Shown in pieces: positions 1 to 7,563 of a DNA stretch of 20,799 nt. Below the pieces are notes generated by a model. That model was not told where the DNA came from, ran no database searches, and saw only the letters and a list, made by a program, of their open reading frames with translations. Position 1 is the stretch's first letter. Every line of letters starts with the position of its first letter. The translations under genes and the position numbers were made by a program. This DNA comes from Terrisporobacter othiniensis (lineage in GTDB: Bacteria > Bacillota > Clostridia > Peptostreptococcales > Peptostreptococcaceae), in assembly GCF_000808015.1 (NCBI RefSeq), contig NZ_JWHR01000080.1:1-20799 (forward strand). Reading direction: 5' to 3'.

Positions 1-46
1 CTATTATTTATCAAAAAAATATAGAATTTGGATTAATATAGGTGAT

Positions 47-745
47 ATGAATAAGATATTAAACATAACTGACAATTATATAATAATTTTAGATAAACAT
101 TTTAAAATTAAATTTTGTAATAAAAAAGCATTATTAAAAACTAAATATACCTTAGGAGATGTAGAAAATAGTAAAGCTGAAAAAATTTTAGATATTAAAA
201 ATTTAGATATAAATAAATTATCTAAAGACTCAAGCATAAAGTTGGATTTACAACTATATTCCAAGGATATAGAAACAATACCAGTAAGCAGTGAAGTATT
301 ATTAGACAATTATAATGGTGAAGAATCTATTTTTATAATTGCTAAAGATTTATGTGAAAAGACATATACAAGAGAACATTTAGAAAAAATTCTAGATAAT
401 TTAAAACTTAATTGCTGGCTAAAAAATATGAATGGTGAATATATATTTGTCAATGAATCTTATGCGAAAGAATTAAAAGACAATAAATTAAACATATTAG
501 GAAAGAATACTTCTGATTATTGGGACACAGAAATGTGTAACTTATTTACGAATATGGATAAGGAAGTTAAGAGAAGTAAAAAGTATCAATTAATAGAAAG
601 TTATTCAAAAAATGAAGATTCAGAATTATGGGTGGAAACATATAAGGCCCCTATATTTGACGAAAATAATGAAGTTAAATACATTCTAGGAAGTACAAAA
701 GATATAACTTTAAAGAAAAATTTAGAAAATAAAATATTTACATAG
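47..745 (+). CDS. PAS-domain N-terminal part of the split histidine kinase
   Basis: 232 residues with two PAS-like units and no catalytic domain. Residues 1-105 resemble a PAS fold (a cytosolic sensor start, then the turn DKHFKIKFCNKKAL). Residues 107-228 are a clearer PAS/PAC unit, with NMNGEYIFVNESYAKEL early and ending in ILGSTKDITLKKNLE, the usual PAC end leading into a signalling helix. It stops at TAG inside that helix. On its own it could bind a ligand but could not signal by phosphotransfer. No signal peptide or membrane segment is seen in this part, although the frame continues upstream to the window edge. It is best read as a fragment of the kinase described for 47-2281. Confidence 0.6.
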   Translation: MNKILNITDNYIIILDKHFKIKFCNKKALLKTKYTLGDVENSKAEKILDIKNLDINKLSKDSSIKLDLQLYSKDIETIPVSSEVLLDNYNGEESIFIIAKDLCEKTYTREHLEKILDNLKLNCWLKNMNGEYIFVNESYAKELKDNKLNILGKNTSDYWDTEMCNLFTNMDKEVKRSKKYQLIESYSKNEDSELWVETYKAPIFDENNEVKYILGSTKDITLKKNLENKIFT

Positions 746-790
746 AATAAAGAAATAAATAATTTAAATAATATTCTAAGTGAAAGTATA

Positions 791-2281
791 TTGAATTATT
801 TTGAGTGTGATTCAACAGCTATATTATTAGTGAATAAGGAAAAATCAGGGTTTGACTATATTGTAGAATGTGGACTATCGGAAGAGTATAAATTACATGA
901 TGAATTGATGAAAATGAGTTTATACAATATAGAATTTAATGGTGAAACCTTTGGATATTTACTAATAAAATCCTTAGAAAATAATACATTAAAATTTAAT
1001 AAATATGATTACTTAAAAACAATTTCAGAAAACACAGCAATCATAATAAAGAGTTATATATTATCTGAAGAATTACAAGAAGAGTTTGATAAACGTAAGG
1101 AAATAGAAAGTGAACTAAAACTTTTTTTAGATATTTCAGTAGACTTAATAGCAAGATGTGACTCAAATGGAAAATTTGAGTATGTCAATAAAAACTGGAT
1201 TAAGACATTAGGTTGGAATGAAAATGAGTTATTAGACATGAATATATTAGATTTAATTCATGAGGATTTTAAAGAAAAGTATTTAGAAATAATTAATAGT
1301 AATAAAAATGATATGGGAAGTATAAAGATTAAATTAAGATGTGCAGATAACATTTATAAATGGGTAGAATTAAATTATAAGCTTGTTAAATTAGAAGATA
1401 AAATTATAATTACAGTAAAAGATATAAGTGATCAAAGAAAGCAAGAGAAAGAAAGAAAATTGCTTGAAGAAGCAGTTCATATAGAAAGTCTAAAAAATGA
1501 ATTCTTTGCAAATATATCTCATGAATTTAGAACTCCACTTAATATAATTTTAGGTACAATGCAACTTATGAAGCGTAATATAGATAATAATAAAATAACT
1601 TGGGATAGTAGTTTAAAATTAGAAACTCATATAGATTACATAAAACAAAATTCATATAGATTATTAAGACTAGTAAATAATCTCATTGATATTACTTCCC
1701 TAGATTCTGGTTACTATAAGTTACAATTAGGAAATTATAATATAGTTGATGTAGTAGAAAATATAACTTTATCTGTAGCTCAGTATATTAAAGATAAAGG
1801 CTTAAACTTAATATTTGATACAAACTGCGAGGAAAAAATAATATCTTGTGATCCAGATAAAATTGAAAGAATTATGCTAAATTTATTATCTAACGCTATA
1901 AAATATAGCAAAGAAAATGGGGACATATATGTAGAATTATCTGTTGATGACGAAAAAATTAAAGTACTTGTTAAAGATAATGGATTAGGAATATCACAAG
2001 ATAAAGTGGATGTAATTTTTGATAGATTTAAGAGAATTGATACTAAATTAAACAGAAAATGTGAAGGAAGTGGTATTGGTTTATCTTTAGTAAAATCTCT
2101 TGTAGAATTGCACCATGGCAATATATACGTAAAAAGTGAATTGGGAGTAGGTTCGGAGTTTATGTTTGAATTGCCAGTTAATATTATAGGAGAAGAACCC
2201 AGTATTATCTTAGAAAGAGAAATCTCGAAAAGTTGCCAAATAGAGAAGTGCAATATAGAGTTTTCGGATATATACTCATAA
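791..2281 (+). CDS. Sensor histidine kinase, C-terminal part (GAF-PAS-HisKA-HATPase)
   Basis: 496 residues from a TTG with no Shine-Dalgarno sequence, so this start is unlikely to be real; the segment is the continuation of the upstream frame. In order: a GAF-like stretch (1-95), a PAS/PAC domain (about 108-220), an H-box FFANISHEFRTPLNIILG with the phospho-accepting His at 244, an N-box RIMLNLLSNAIKYS (Asn368), a G1 box KDNGLGIS, an F-box IFDRFKR and a G2 box GSGIGLSLV. All ATP-binding and phosphotransfer residues are present, so the catalytic half is not decayed. It ends in a tail after the ATPase domain, IEKCNIEFSDIYS, shared with the kinase at 12732-14462. No response regulator gene is adjacent, so it would be an orphan kinase; Spo0A is a common partner of clostridial orphan kinases, but nothing here shows that. 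Confidence 0.7.
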   Translation: MNYFECDSTAILLVNKEKSGFDYIVECGLSEEYKLHDELMKMSLYNIEFNGETFGYLLIKSLENNTLKFNKYDYLKTISENTAIIIKSYILSEELQEEFDKRKEIESELKLFLDISVDLIARCDSNGKFEYVNKNWIKTLGWNENELLDMNILDLIHEDFKEKYLEIINSNKNDMGSIKIKLRCADNIYKWVELNYKLVKLEDKIIITVKDISDQRKQEKERKLLEEAVHIESLKNEFFANISHEFRTPLNIILGTMQLMKRNIDNNKITWDSSLKLETHIDYIKQNSYRLLRLVNNLIDITSLDSGYYKLQLGNYNIVDVVENITLSVAQYIKDKGLNLIFDTNCEEKIISCDPDKIERIMLNLLSNAIKYSKENGDIYVELSVDDEKIKVLVKDNGLGISQDKVDVIFDRFKRIDTKLNRKCEGSGIGLSLVKSLVELHHGNIYVKSELGVGSEFMFELPVNIIGEEPSIILEREISKSCQIEKCNIEFSDIYS

Positions 2282-2311
2282 TAATTTAACTAAACTTTAA
2301 CAAATAAAAAC

Positions 2312-2340
2312 TTGCATAAAATTTAATTTATGTTTATAAT
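2312..2340 (+). promoter_or_regulatory. Sigma-A-type promoter of the riboswitch and P-type ATPase
   Basis: A -35 box TTGCAT (2312-2317) and a perfect -10 box TATAAT (2335-2340) are separated by 17 bp. The predicted start near 2347 is just before the riboswitch aptamer. No terminator is visible between the upstream kinase and this promoter, so some read-through from the kinase is possible. Confidence 0.7.
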
Positions 2341-2357
2341 GTTTACAAATAAGAAAA

Positions 2358-2462
2358 TTCCCGTGAAGGGGAGTAGCTTTCACATTATTGTGATAATCAG
2401 TCGTCAGAACGGAGTAAAATCCCGGTTGATTAGCGAGTTTAAACTTGTTAGCAAGACCTTCA
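2358..2462 (+). ncRNA. yybP-ykoY manganese riboswitch (aptamer)
   Basis: The sequence has the conserved blocks of the yybP-ykoY class: AAGGGGAGTAGC at 2366-2377, GTCGTCAGAACGG at 2400-2412, then a helix ending in TTAGCGAG and a 3' block TTAGCAAGACCTTC at 2448-2461. The closing helix P1 pairs TGAAGG (2364-2369) with CCTTCA (2457-2462). An internal hairpin, TTCACA...TGTGA, fits the variable P2 arm. Family knowledge: this class binds Mn2+ and turns on efflux genes. The 3' strand of P1 (2457-2462) is also part of the 5' strand of the downstream terminator, so metal binding should block termination. The gene controlled is the P-type ATPase at 2586. Confidence 0.92.
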
Positions 2463-2495
2463 GAGTAGTTTTATCTACTTTGTTGGTCTTTTTTT
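2454..2495 (+). terminator. Riboswitch-controlled intrinsic terminator
   Basis: AGACC (2454-2458) pairs with GGTCT (2485-2489), and CAGAGTAG (2461-2468) pairs with CTACTTTG (2475-2482) apart from one G-T pair. A 2x2 internal loop lies between these helices, the apical loop is six bases, and a run of seven T begins at 2489. Bases 2457-2462 are shared with riboswitch helix P1, so the two structures exclude each other. Confidence 0.85.
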
Positions 2496-2585
2496 ATTAC
2501 AAATTATCACTTTTATTTAATAAAATCTAGAAATTGCTAGATATATTACGAAAAGTTAGTTTTATAATAATTGGGAGGAAATTAT

Positions 2586-5222
2586 ATGTTTTACAAGGAA
2601 ACAAGTGAAAAAGCTATAAGACATTTTGATTCTAGCTTAGAGGGATTATCTCAAATGGAGGTTATGAAAAGGTTAAAGAAAAATGGATTAAATGAACTTA
2701 GAGAAAAAGAAAAGACACCAACTTGGAAGTTATTTTTAGAAAGTTTTAAAGATCCATTAGTAATAATACTTTTAGTTGCAGCTTTAGTACAAATATTTTT
2801 AGGAGAAGTGGTAGAATCAGTAATTATATTTGCCGTACTTATATTAAATTCTATTCTAGGTGTAGTTCAAACTAAAAAAGCAGAAGGGTCTTTAGATAGT
2901 TTAAAGCAATTATCAGTACCAAATGCAAAAGTAATTAGAGATGGACTTAAAATCACAGTTCCATCAAAAGATTTAGTAGAGGGAGACATTGTTGTTTTAG
3001 AAGCTGGAGATTATGTGCCAGCAGACGGAAGAATAATTGAAGCTCAAACTTTTAAAGTAGTAGAAGGTATGTTAACTGGAGAAAGTGAGCCAGTGTTAAA
3101 ACATGAAGATAAAATAGATGAAGAGTGTGCTTTAGGGGATCAAAAGAACATGGTATTTAGTGGTTCTATGGTTGTTTATGGTAGAGCAACTTATGTAGTT
3201 ACTGCATGTGGTATGAAAACTGAAATAGGAAAAATAGCAGATTTATTAGATAATGCAGAAAACAAAGAAACACCACTTCAGAAGAAGCTTGATGATTTTG
3301 GAAAAAAACTTGGTGTTGGTATAGTTATATTAGCAAGTTTAATTTTCTTAATTCAAGTTATTAGAGGGGCAAATGTGGCTGATTCATTTATGTTTGCTAT
3401 TGCAATAGCAGTCGCAGCAATACCAGAAGCTTTATCTTCAATAGTAACTATTGTCTTGGCTAAAGGTACAAATACAATGGCTAAAAAACAAGCAGTTATA
3501 AGAAAATTACCAGCAGTCGAAACTTTAGGTTCAACAAGTGTAATATGTACTGATAAAACTGGAACACTTACACAAAACAAAATGACTGTTGTTGACTTTT
3601 ATATGTATGGCGATGAAGAAAAAGTATTAGCAACTGATATAGGTGAAGAAATAGCTTTATCTAGTAACGATGATATAGCATCAACACGTGACCAAAATGA
3701 AAGTGAAATAGCTTTAACTTTAGCATCAACTTTATGTAACGATTCAGATATAACAGATGAGGGTGTGGAAATAGGAGATCCAACAGAGGTTGCTCTTATA
3801 AATCATGCAGATAGAAATAATATAAACTATAAAGTATTAAGAGAAAGATGCAATAGATTAAATGAGCTACCTTTTGACAGTGATAGAAAATTAATGTCTA
3901 CAATAAATCAGGTAGAAGATAAAGTATACATGTTCACGAAGGGTGCTCCAGATGTGATTTTTAATAGATGTAAATATGTATTAGATGATGGGGATGTAGT
4001 AGCAATTAATGATGAAATTATAAATCAATTTAAAAAGGCAAATGAAGATTTCTCAAATAAAGCACTAAGGGTTTTAGCATTTGCTACAAAGGAAATTGAA
4101 GATAAAAACTTTGTTCCTACATTGGAAGATGAAGATGAGCTTATTTTAATAGGACTAATGGCAATGATTGATCCACCTAGAGAAGAGGTTTACGAAGCAG
4201 TAAAAGAAGCAAAAGAATCTGGAATAAAAACAGTAATGATAACTGGGGATCATAAAACTACTGCAGCAGCCATAGGTAGAGATATAGGAATAATGGAAGA
4301 AAATGATTTAGCTCTTACAGGTAAGGAGCTAGATGATTTAACTGATGAAGAGCTTGATGAAAAACTAGAACATATTTCAGTTTATGCCAGGGTTTCTCCT
4401 GAAAACAAGATAAGAATAGTAAAAGCTTGGCAGAAGAAAAATAAAATAACTGCCATGACAGGAGATGGTGTCAACGATGCCCCAGCACTTAAGCAAGCAG
4501 ACATAGGTATAGGAATGGGAAGTGGAACAGAAGTTGCGAAAGATGCTTCTGCCATGGTACTTTTAGATGACAATTTTGCTACCATAGTAAATGCCATCGA
4601 AGTGGGTAGAACAGTTTACAATAATATTAAAAAATCAATCACCTATTTATTTTCTGGAAATTTAGGTGGAATAATTGCCATATTATTTGCAGTTATTGCA
4701 GACTGGTCAAATCCATTTACTACATTACAATTATTATTTATTAACTTGGTAACAGATTCTCTACCAGCTATAGCTTTAGGTTTTGAACCACCAGAAAAAG
4801 GAATTATGAAAAATCCTCCAAGACATCCTGATGAAAGTATTTTAGCTGGAGGAACTTTAAAGACTGTATTATTTAGAGGTAGTGTAATAGGTATTGTTAC
4901 AATATTTGCTCAATATATAGGACTTCTTGAATCGCCTGAAATGGGAACAGCGATGGCTTTTGCAACACTTACACTATCTAGAATAGTTCAGACATTTGCA
5001 TCAAGATCAAATACTGAAACAATATTTAGCTTAGGTATTAGCAGTAATAAATATGCATTAGGTGCAGTTTGTATTTGTTTAGTAATGTTTTCTTTAACAT
5101 TATTACCTTTTATGAGAGGGATTTTTGCTATGCCAATGTCATTTGATATAATAAGTTTAGGTATTTCCTTTGGTCTTGCTATAGTTGCAAGTTTAGTTAT
5201 GGAAGTTAGTAAAAAATTATAA
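2586..5222 (+). CDS. P-type cation-transporting ATPase (Ca2+/Mn2+ exporter type, P2)
   Basis: An 878-residue P2-type ATPase that uses ATP to move a divalent cation out across the membrane. Visible landmarks: actuator motif TGES (164-167), M4 motif IPEALSS (Pro280, Glu281), phosphorylation motif DKTGTLT (Asp323), TGD (553-555) and hinge TGDGVNDAP (625-633). M6 contains NLVTDSLPA, with the metal-coordinating Asn720 and Asp724 also found in Ca2+ pumps. The N-terminal cation-ATPase domain, two pairs of early membrane helices and a C-terminal helical bundle give the full family length. The start is the ATG at 2586 with GGGAGG at 2573-2578; an in-frame TTG at 2571 overlaps that ribosome site and is rejected. 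The manganese riboswitch in the leader suggests that Mn2+ efflux is its main job, as for YoaB/MgtA-type pumps of lactic-acid bacteria, with Ca2+ as another possible substrate. The gene stands alone and is followed by a terminator. Confidence 0.93.
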   Translation: MFYKETSEKAIRHFDSSLEGLSQMEVMKRLKKNGLNELREKEKTPTWKLFLESFKDPLVIILLVAALVQIFLGEVVESVIIFAVLILNSILGVVQTKKAEGSLDSLKQLSVPNAKVIRDGLKITVPSKDLVEGDIVVLEAGDYVPADGRIIEAQTFKVVEGMLTGESEPVLKHEDKIDEECALGDQKNMVFSGSMVVYGRATYVVTACGMKTEIGKIADLLDNAENKETPLQKKLDDFGKKLGVGIVILASLIFLIQVIRGANVADSFMFAIAIAVAAIPEALSSIVTIVLAKGTNTMAKKQAVIRKLPAVETLGSTSVICTDKTGTLTQNKMTVVDFYMYGDEEKVLATDIGEEIALSSNDDIASTRDQNESEIALTLASTLCNDSDITDEGVEIGDPTEVALINHADRNNINYKVLRERCNRLNELPFDSDRKLMSTINQVEDKVYMFTKGAPDVIFNRCKYVLDDGDVVAINDEIINQFKKANEDFSNKALRVLAFATKEIEDKNFVPTLEDEDELILIGLMAMIDPPREEVYEAVKEAKESGIKTVMITGDHKTTAAAIGRDIGIMEENDLALTGKELDDLTDEELDEKLEHISVYARVSPENKIRIVKAWQKKNKITAMTGDGVNDAPALKQADIGIGMGSGTEVAKDASAMVLLDDNFATIVNAIEVGRTVYNNIKKSITYLFSGNLGGIIAILFAVIADWSNPFTTLQLLFINLVTDSLPAIALGFEPPEKGIMKNPPRHPDESILAGGTLKTVLFRGSVIGIVTIFAQYIGLLESPEMGTAMAFATLTLSRIVQTFASRSNTETIFSLGISSNKYALGAVCICLVMFSLTLLPFMRGIFAMPMSFDIISLGISFGLAIVASLVMEVSKKL

Positions 5223-5232
5223 ACATATAATT

Positions 5233-5267
5233 AAAAAACTGGTGACTTTTTAGTCATCAGTTTTTTT
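5233..5267 (+). terminator. Intrinsic terminator after the P-type ATPase
   Basis: ACTGGTGACT (5238-5247) pairs with AGTCATCAGT (5252-5261) with one G-T pair and a four-base T loop, followed by a T run. A-rich sequence before the stem could also make it work from the other strand. Confidence 0.85.
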
Positions 5268-5366
5268 ATCAATTAAGTTACTTATTTTTTATTTAATTAA
5301 TCAATAGATAAGGGGTCATTTCAAACTATTTATTTTATAATAATATTAATTTTATAATCCTTTTTA

Positions 5367-5397
5367 TTGACTATCCATTAGCAGGATAGTTTATTAT
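5367..5397 (+). promoter_or_regulatory. MerR-type promoter and operator upstream of the MATE pump
   Basis: A -35 box TTGACT (5367-5372) and a -10 box TATTAT (5392-5397) are 19 bp apart. That is too long for normal sigma-A promoters but typical of promoters remodelled by MerR-family activators. A perfect 7-bp inverted repeat, ACTATCC-N7-GGATAGT (5370-5390), fills the spacer and overlaps the -35 box, as in BmrR-type promoters. No MerR gene is present in the window. A 17-bp alternative -10 (TTTATT, 5390-5395) is possible but weaker. Confidence 0.6.
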
Positions 5398-5431
5398 AGA
5401 ATAAGTTAAATTGTTTTGAAAGGAGACTTTT

Positions 5432-6796
5432 ATGGAAAATTCATTAGAAAAGAAAGTCACTCTGACTTCTTTAATAAAATATACCTTACCTACTGTGGTG
5501 ATGATGATGTTTTTTTCACTATACACTATAGTAGATGGAATGTTTATATCTAAATTTGTTGGAGCAAATGCACTTTCTGCCACAAATATTGTTTATCCTG
5601 TAATAAATATATTAATAGGAATCGGGGTTATGTTTGCCACAGGAGGTAGTGCTATAGTGGCGAAAACCATGGGTGAAAATAAAAATGAAGATGCAAGAGA
5701 GTACTTCACTCTTATTACAATAAGTGCTATTATAGTTGGAGTTGTTGTTGAAATCATATGTATTATTTTTATGAAGGATATAATATATGCACTAGGCTCA
5801 ACTGAGTCATTATATTATAATTGTAAAGAATATCTATTCTTTATGATAATTTTCACACCATTTATAATACTAAAACTTTATTTCGATTACTTTTTAGTAA
5901 CTGCAGGTGTAGCAAACTTAGGGCTTTTAAGTTCAGTTGCTGGTGGTATTTTAAATATAGTTTTAGATTATGTGTTTATTGTTGAATTTAATATGGGTGT
6001 TAGAGGTGCTGCCTTAGCCACGTGTATAGGATATGTTGTACCAAGCTTAGTAGGTATAATTTATTTCTTCAACAAAAAGAACTTACTACACTTTGTGAAG
6101 CCTAAATTAAATATGAAAGTTATTTTAAGAAGTTGCTCAAATGGAATGTCAGAAATGGTAACGCAAATATCATCTGCACTTACAACTTTTTTATTCAATA
6201 TTGTAATGATTAAATTTCTAGGAGAAGACGGAGTAGCAGCAATTACTATAATGTTGTATATACAATTTTTATTAAATGCAGCTTATTTAGGATTTACTTC
6301 TGGAGTGTCACCTAGAATAAGTTATAATTATGGAAGGCAAGATGAAAAACAGGTGGAAAACTTGTTTAAGTACAGCCTTATAATAATTTGTGTATTTGGT
6401 ATAGTAACATTTTTTATGTCTAGGGCCATGTCAGAAATATTAATATCATTATTTGCTGAAAAAGGAAGTTCATTATTTGATATAAGCCATAATGGATTTA
6501 TGATTTTCTCGATGGCTTTCTTAGTAGCAGGTATTAATATATTTGGTTCAGGGATGTTTACTGCTTTTTCAAATGGGAAAATATCAGCTATTCTTTCTCT
6601 TATGAGAACCTTTGTATTTTTCTTAATGGGTATATTTATATTACCTAGAATTATGGGTGTAAATGGAGTTTGGTTAGTAGTCCCTTTTGCAGAAGTTTCT
6701 ACTATGATAGTTTCTTTAACCTTTATGTATAAGTATAAAAAGGCCTATTTATATGACAATGCATTTGCATTTAAAAGAAAAGTAAGTGTCAGTTAA
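5432..6796 (+). CDS. MATE family multidrug/cation-coupled efflux transporter
   Basis: 454 residues, the normal MATE length, with about twelve hydrophobic helices in two similar halves. The first helix region carries YTIVDGMFISKFVGANALSATN, which matches the start of MATE proteins (Asp in TM1, then the G-x-x-A-L-S/A-A turn), and MFATGGSAIVAKTMGENK is the usual TM2-TM3 segment. The family exports cationic drugs and dyes in exchange for Na+ or H+; the substrate cannot be read from sequence. The ATG at 5432 is preceded by AAAGGAGA at a good distance. It is a single-gene unit between two terminators. Its promoter has a MerR-type layout, which suggests induction by a drug-binding activator encoded elsewhere. 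Confidence 0.92.
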   Translation: MENSLEKKVTLTSLIKYTLPTVVMMMFFSLYTIVDGMFISKFVGANALSATNIVYPVINILIGIGVMFATGGSAIVAKTMGENKNEDAREYFTLITISAIIVGVVVEIICIIFMKDIIYALGSTESLYYNCKEYLFFMIIFTPFIILKLYFDYFLVTAGVANLGLLSSVAGGILNIVLDYVFIVEFNMGVRGAALATCIGYVVPSLVGIIYFFNKKNLLHFVKPKLNMKVILRSCSNGMSEMVTQISSALTTFLFNIVMIKFLGEDGVAAITIMLYIQFLLNAAYLGFTSGVSPRISYNYGRQDEKQVENLFKYSLIIICVFGIVTFFMSRAMSEILISLFAEKGSSLFDISHNGFMIFSMAFLVAGINIFGSGMFTAFSNGKISAILSLMRTFVFFLMGIFILPRIMGVNGVWLVVPFAEVSTMIVSLTFMYKYKKAYLYDNAFAFKRKVSVS

Positions 6797-6860
6797 TTTT
6801 CAAAAATATATTTAGTTGATGAAGATGATATTTATAGATATGTTTATGAGAAGAGATAAT

Positions 6861-6906
6861 ATATAAAACAGGGGTGTATCAAAAATGATACGCCCCTGTT
6901 TTATAT
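6861..6906. terminator. Strong bidirectional terminator between convergent genes
   Basis: A 20-bp stem, ATATAAAACAGGGG... (6861-6880) with its complement (6887-6906), contains one T-G pair and a six-base loop. The G/C-rich core CAGGGG/CCCCTG is flanked by A4 on one side and T4 on the other, so it can end transcription from both the MATE gene (+) and the membrane-protein gene (-). Confidence 0.9.
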
Positions 6907-6930
6907 GTTAATTTAAATAAAGTAAGCTAA

Positions 6931-7359
6931 TTAATTCCAGTTTTTCCACTCTACAACAAAGGCAATACCTGCACTAAGTAAAGCAAGGCCTATTCCTATA
7001 TATACGGCAGCCCAGCAAAGGGGATTTATAAAGTGAATAGATCTAATAGTAATACCAAGACCCATCATAAATATCATTATTACATAACTTTTCACATCAA
7101 AGAATGAAAATAAACATAATTTATCTTGTTCTTTTGCAGAAATTCTATTTTTGTGTTTTTTTACTAATTTTATGAAAATAAAATTAAAAAATACATAAAA
7201 AGTTATAACAGCAACTGCTAGCGAAATAAATGGATGTATTGATGAAGTAAATAATACATCAAGCCCAAGTTTTGATACCATACCACCGGCAAATATCCAA
7301 ACTAATCCTGCTATAAGTAGTAAACTTCTTTTATTACATCTAGGTGTAAATAATTCCAT
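6931..7359 (-). CDS. Small four-helix membrane protein, function unknown
   Basis: 142 residues with four predicted membrane helices at about 10-30, 41-64, 86-106 and 114-137. A basic loop (KKHKNRISAKEQDK, about 67-80) lies between helices 2 and 3 and is probably cytoplasmic, which puts both ends in the cytoplasm. There is no signal peptide, no enzyme motif and no family I can name. The ATG is preceded on the minus strand by GGAGATGAT, a good ribosome site. It is the only minus-strand gene in the window and converges on the MATE gene. A SigB-like promoter lies 35-60 bp upstream of the start, so a role in general stress is an inference from regulation only. Confidence 0.75.
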   Translation of the reverse strand: MELFTPRCNKRSLLLIAGLVWIFAGGMVSKLGLDVLFTSSIHPFISLAVAVITFYVFFNFIFIKLVKKHKNRISAKEQDKLCLFSFFDVKSYVIMIFMMGLGITIRSIHFINPLCWAAVYIGIGLALLSAGIAFVVEWKNWN

Positions 7360-7393
7360 AATATCATCTCCAATTTTTAATTATATAACATTT

Positions 7394-7419
7394 ATACCCT
7401 ATTATGTAATAAATAAAAC
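7394..7419 (-). promoter_or_regulatory. SigB-like promoter of the small membrane protein
   Basis: Read on the minus strand, GTTTTA (7419-7414) and GGGTAT (7399-7394) are separated by 14 bp. This matches the general-stress sigma-B consensus GTTTAA-N12-15-GGGTAT with one mismatch. The site is the correct distance upstream of the ATG at 7359. Confidence 0.55.
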
Positions 7420-7563
7420 AAATTAAAAATTTCCTATTTAGTAAAAATATTCCTTATGCTTATTACAAACATGTTTTATAAATATAATAAATTTGCTAGA
7501 ATAATAAGGGATAGACTTAATTAAATTATATTGAATTTTAAAGCTGTTGTAGGGGAGGATAAA

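Larger units (their letters stand above)
47..2281 (+). pseudogene. Multi-domain PAS/GAF sensor histidine kinase interrupted by an in-frame TAG
   Basis: Positions 47-745 and 791-2281 are in one reading frame, separated only by a TAG at 743-745. Read through, the product would be about 744 residues: two PAS-like domains, the linker with the stop, a GAF-like domain, a third PAS, HisKA (His at about 492) and HATPase_c. The 15 codons between the stop and the TTG at 791 are a hydrophilic Asn/Leu/Ile-rich helix, as expected for a PAS-GAF linker, so a sense codon was probably lost (CAG or AAG to TAG is one change). The frame is also open from 47 back to the left edge, and the residues before the ATG are basic and aromatic, like the end of a membrane helix, so the gene may begin outside the window. 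AGGTGAT directly before the ATG supports a start at 47 but is very close. Pseudogene, read-through gene and sequencing error cannot be told apart here. Confidence 0.6.

Noticed and set aside
1780..2253. A long minus-strand open frame across the kinase
   Set aside because: It is antisense to the HATPase domain, whose motifs are intact; such frames are common in AT-rich genes.
2380..2394. TTCACA-TTAT-TGTGA as a possible CRP-type site
   Set aside because: The half sites point the wrong way for TGTGA-N6-TCACA, and the repeat is the P2 hairpin of the riboswitch.
2330..2530. A 66-codon open frame between the kinase and the P-type ATPase
   Set aside because: It lies entirely over the riboswitch and its terminator, has no ribosome site, and the conserved RNA blocks explain the sequence.
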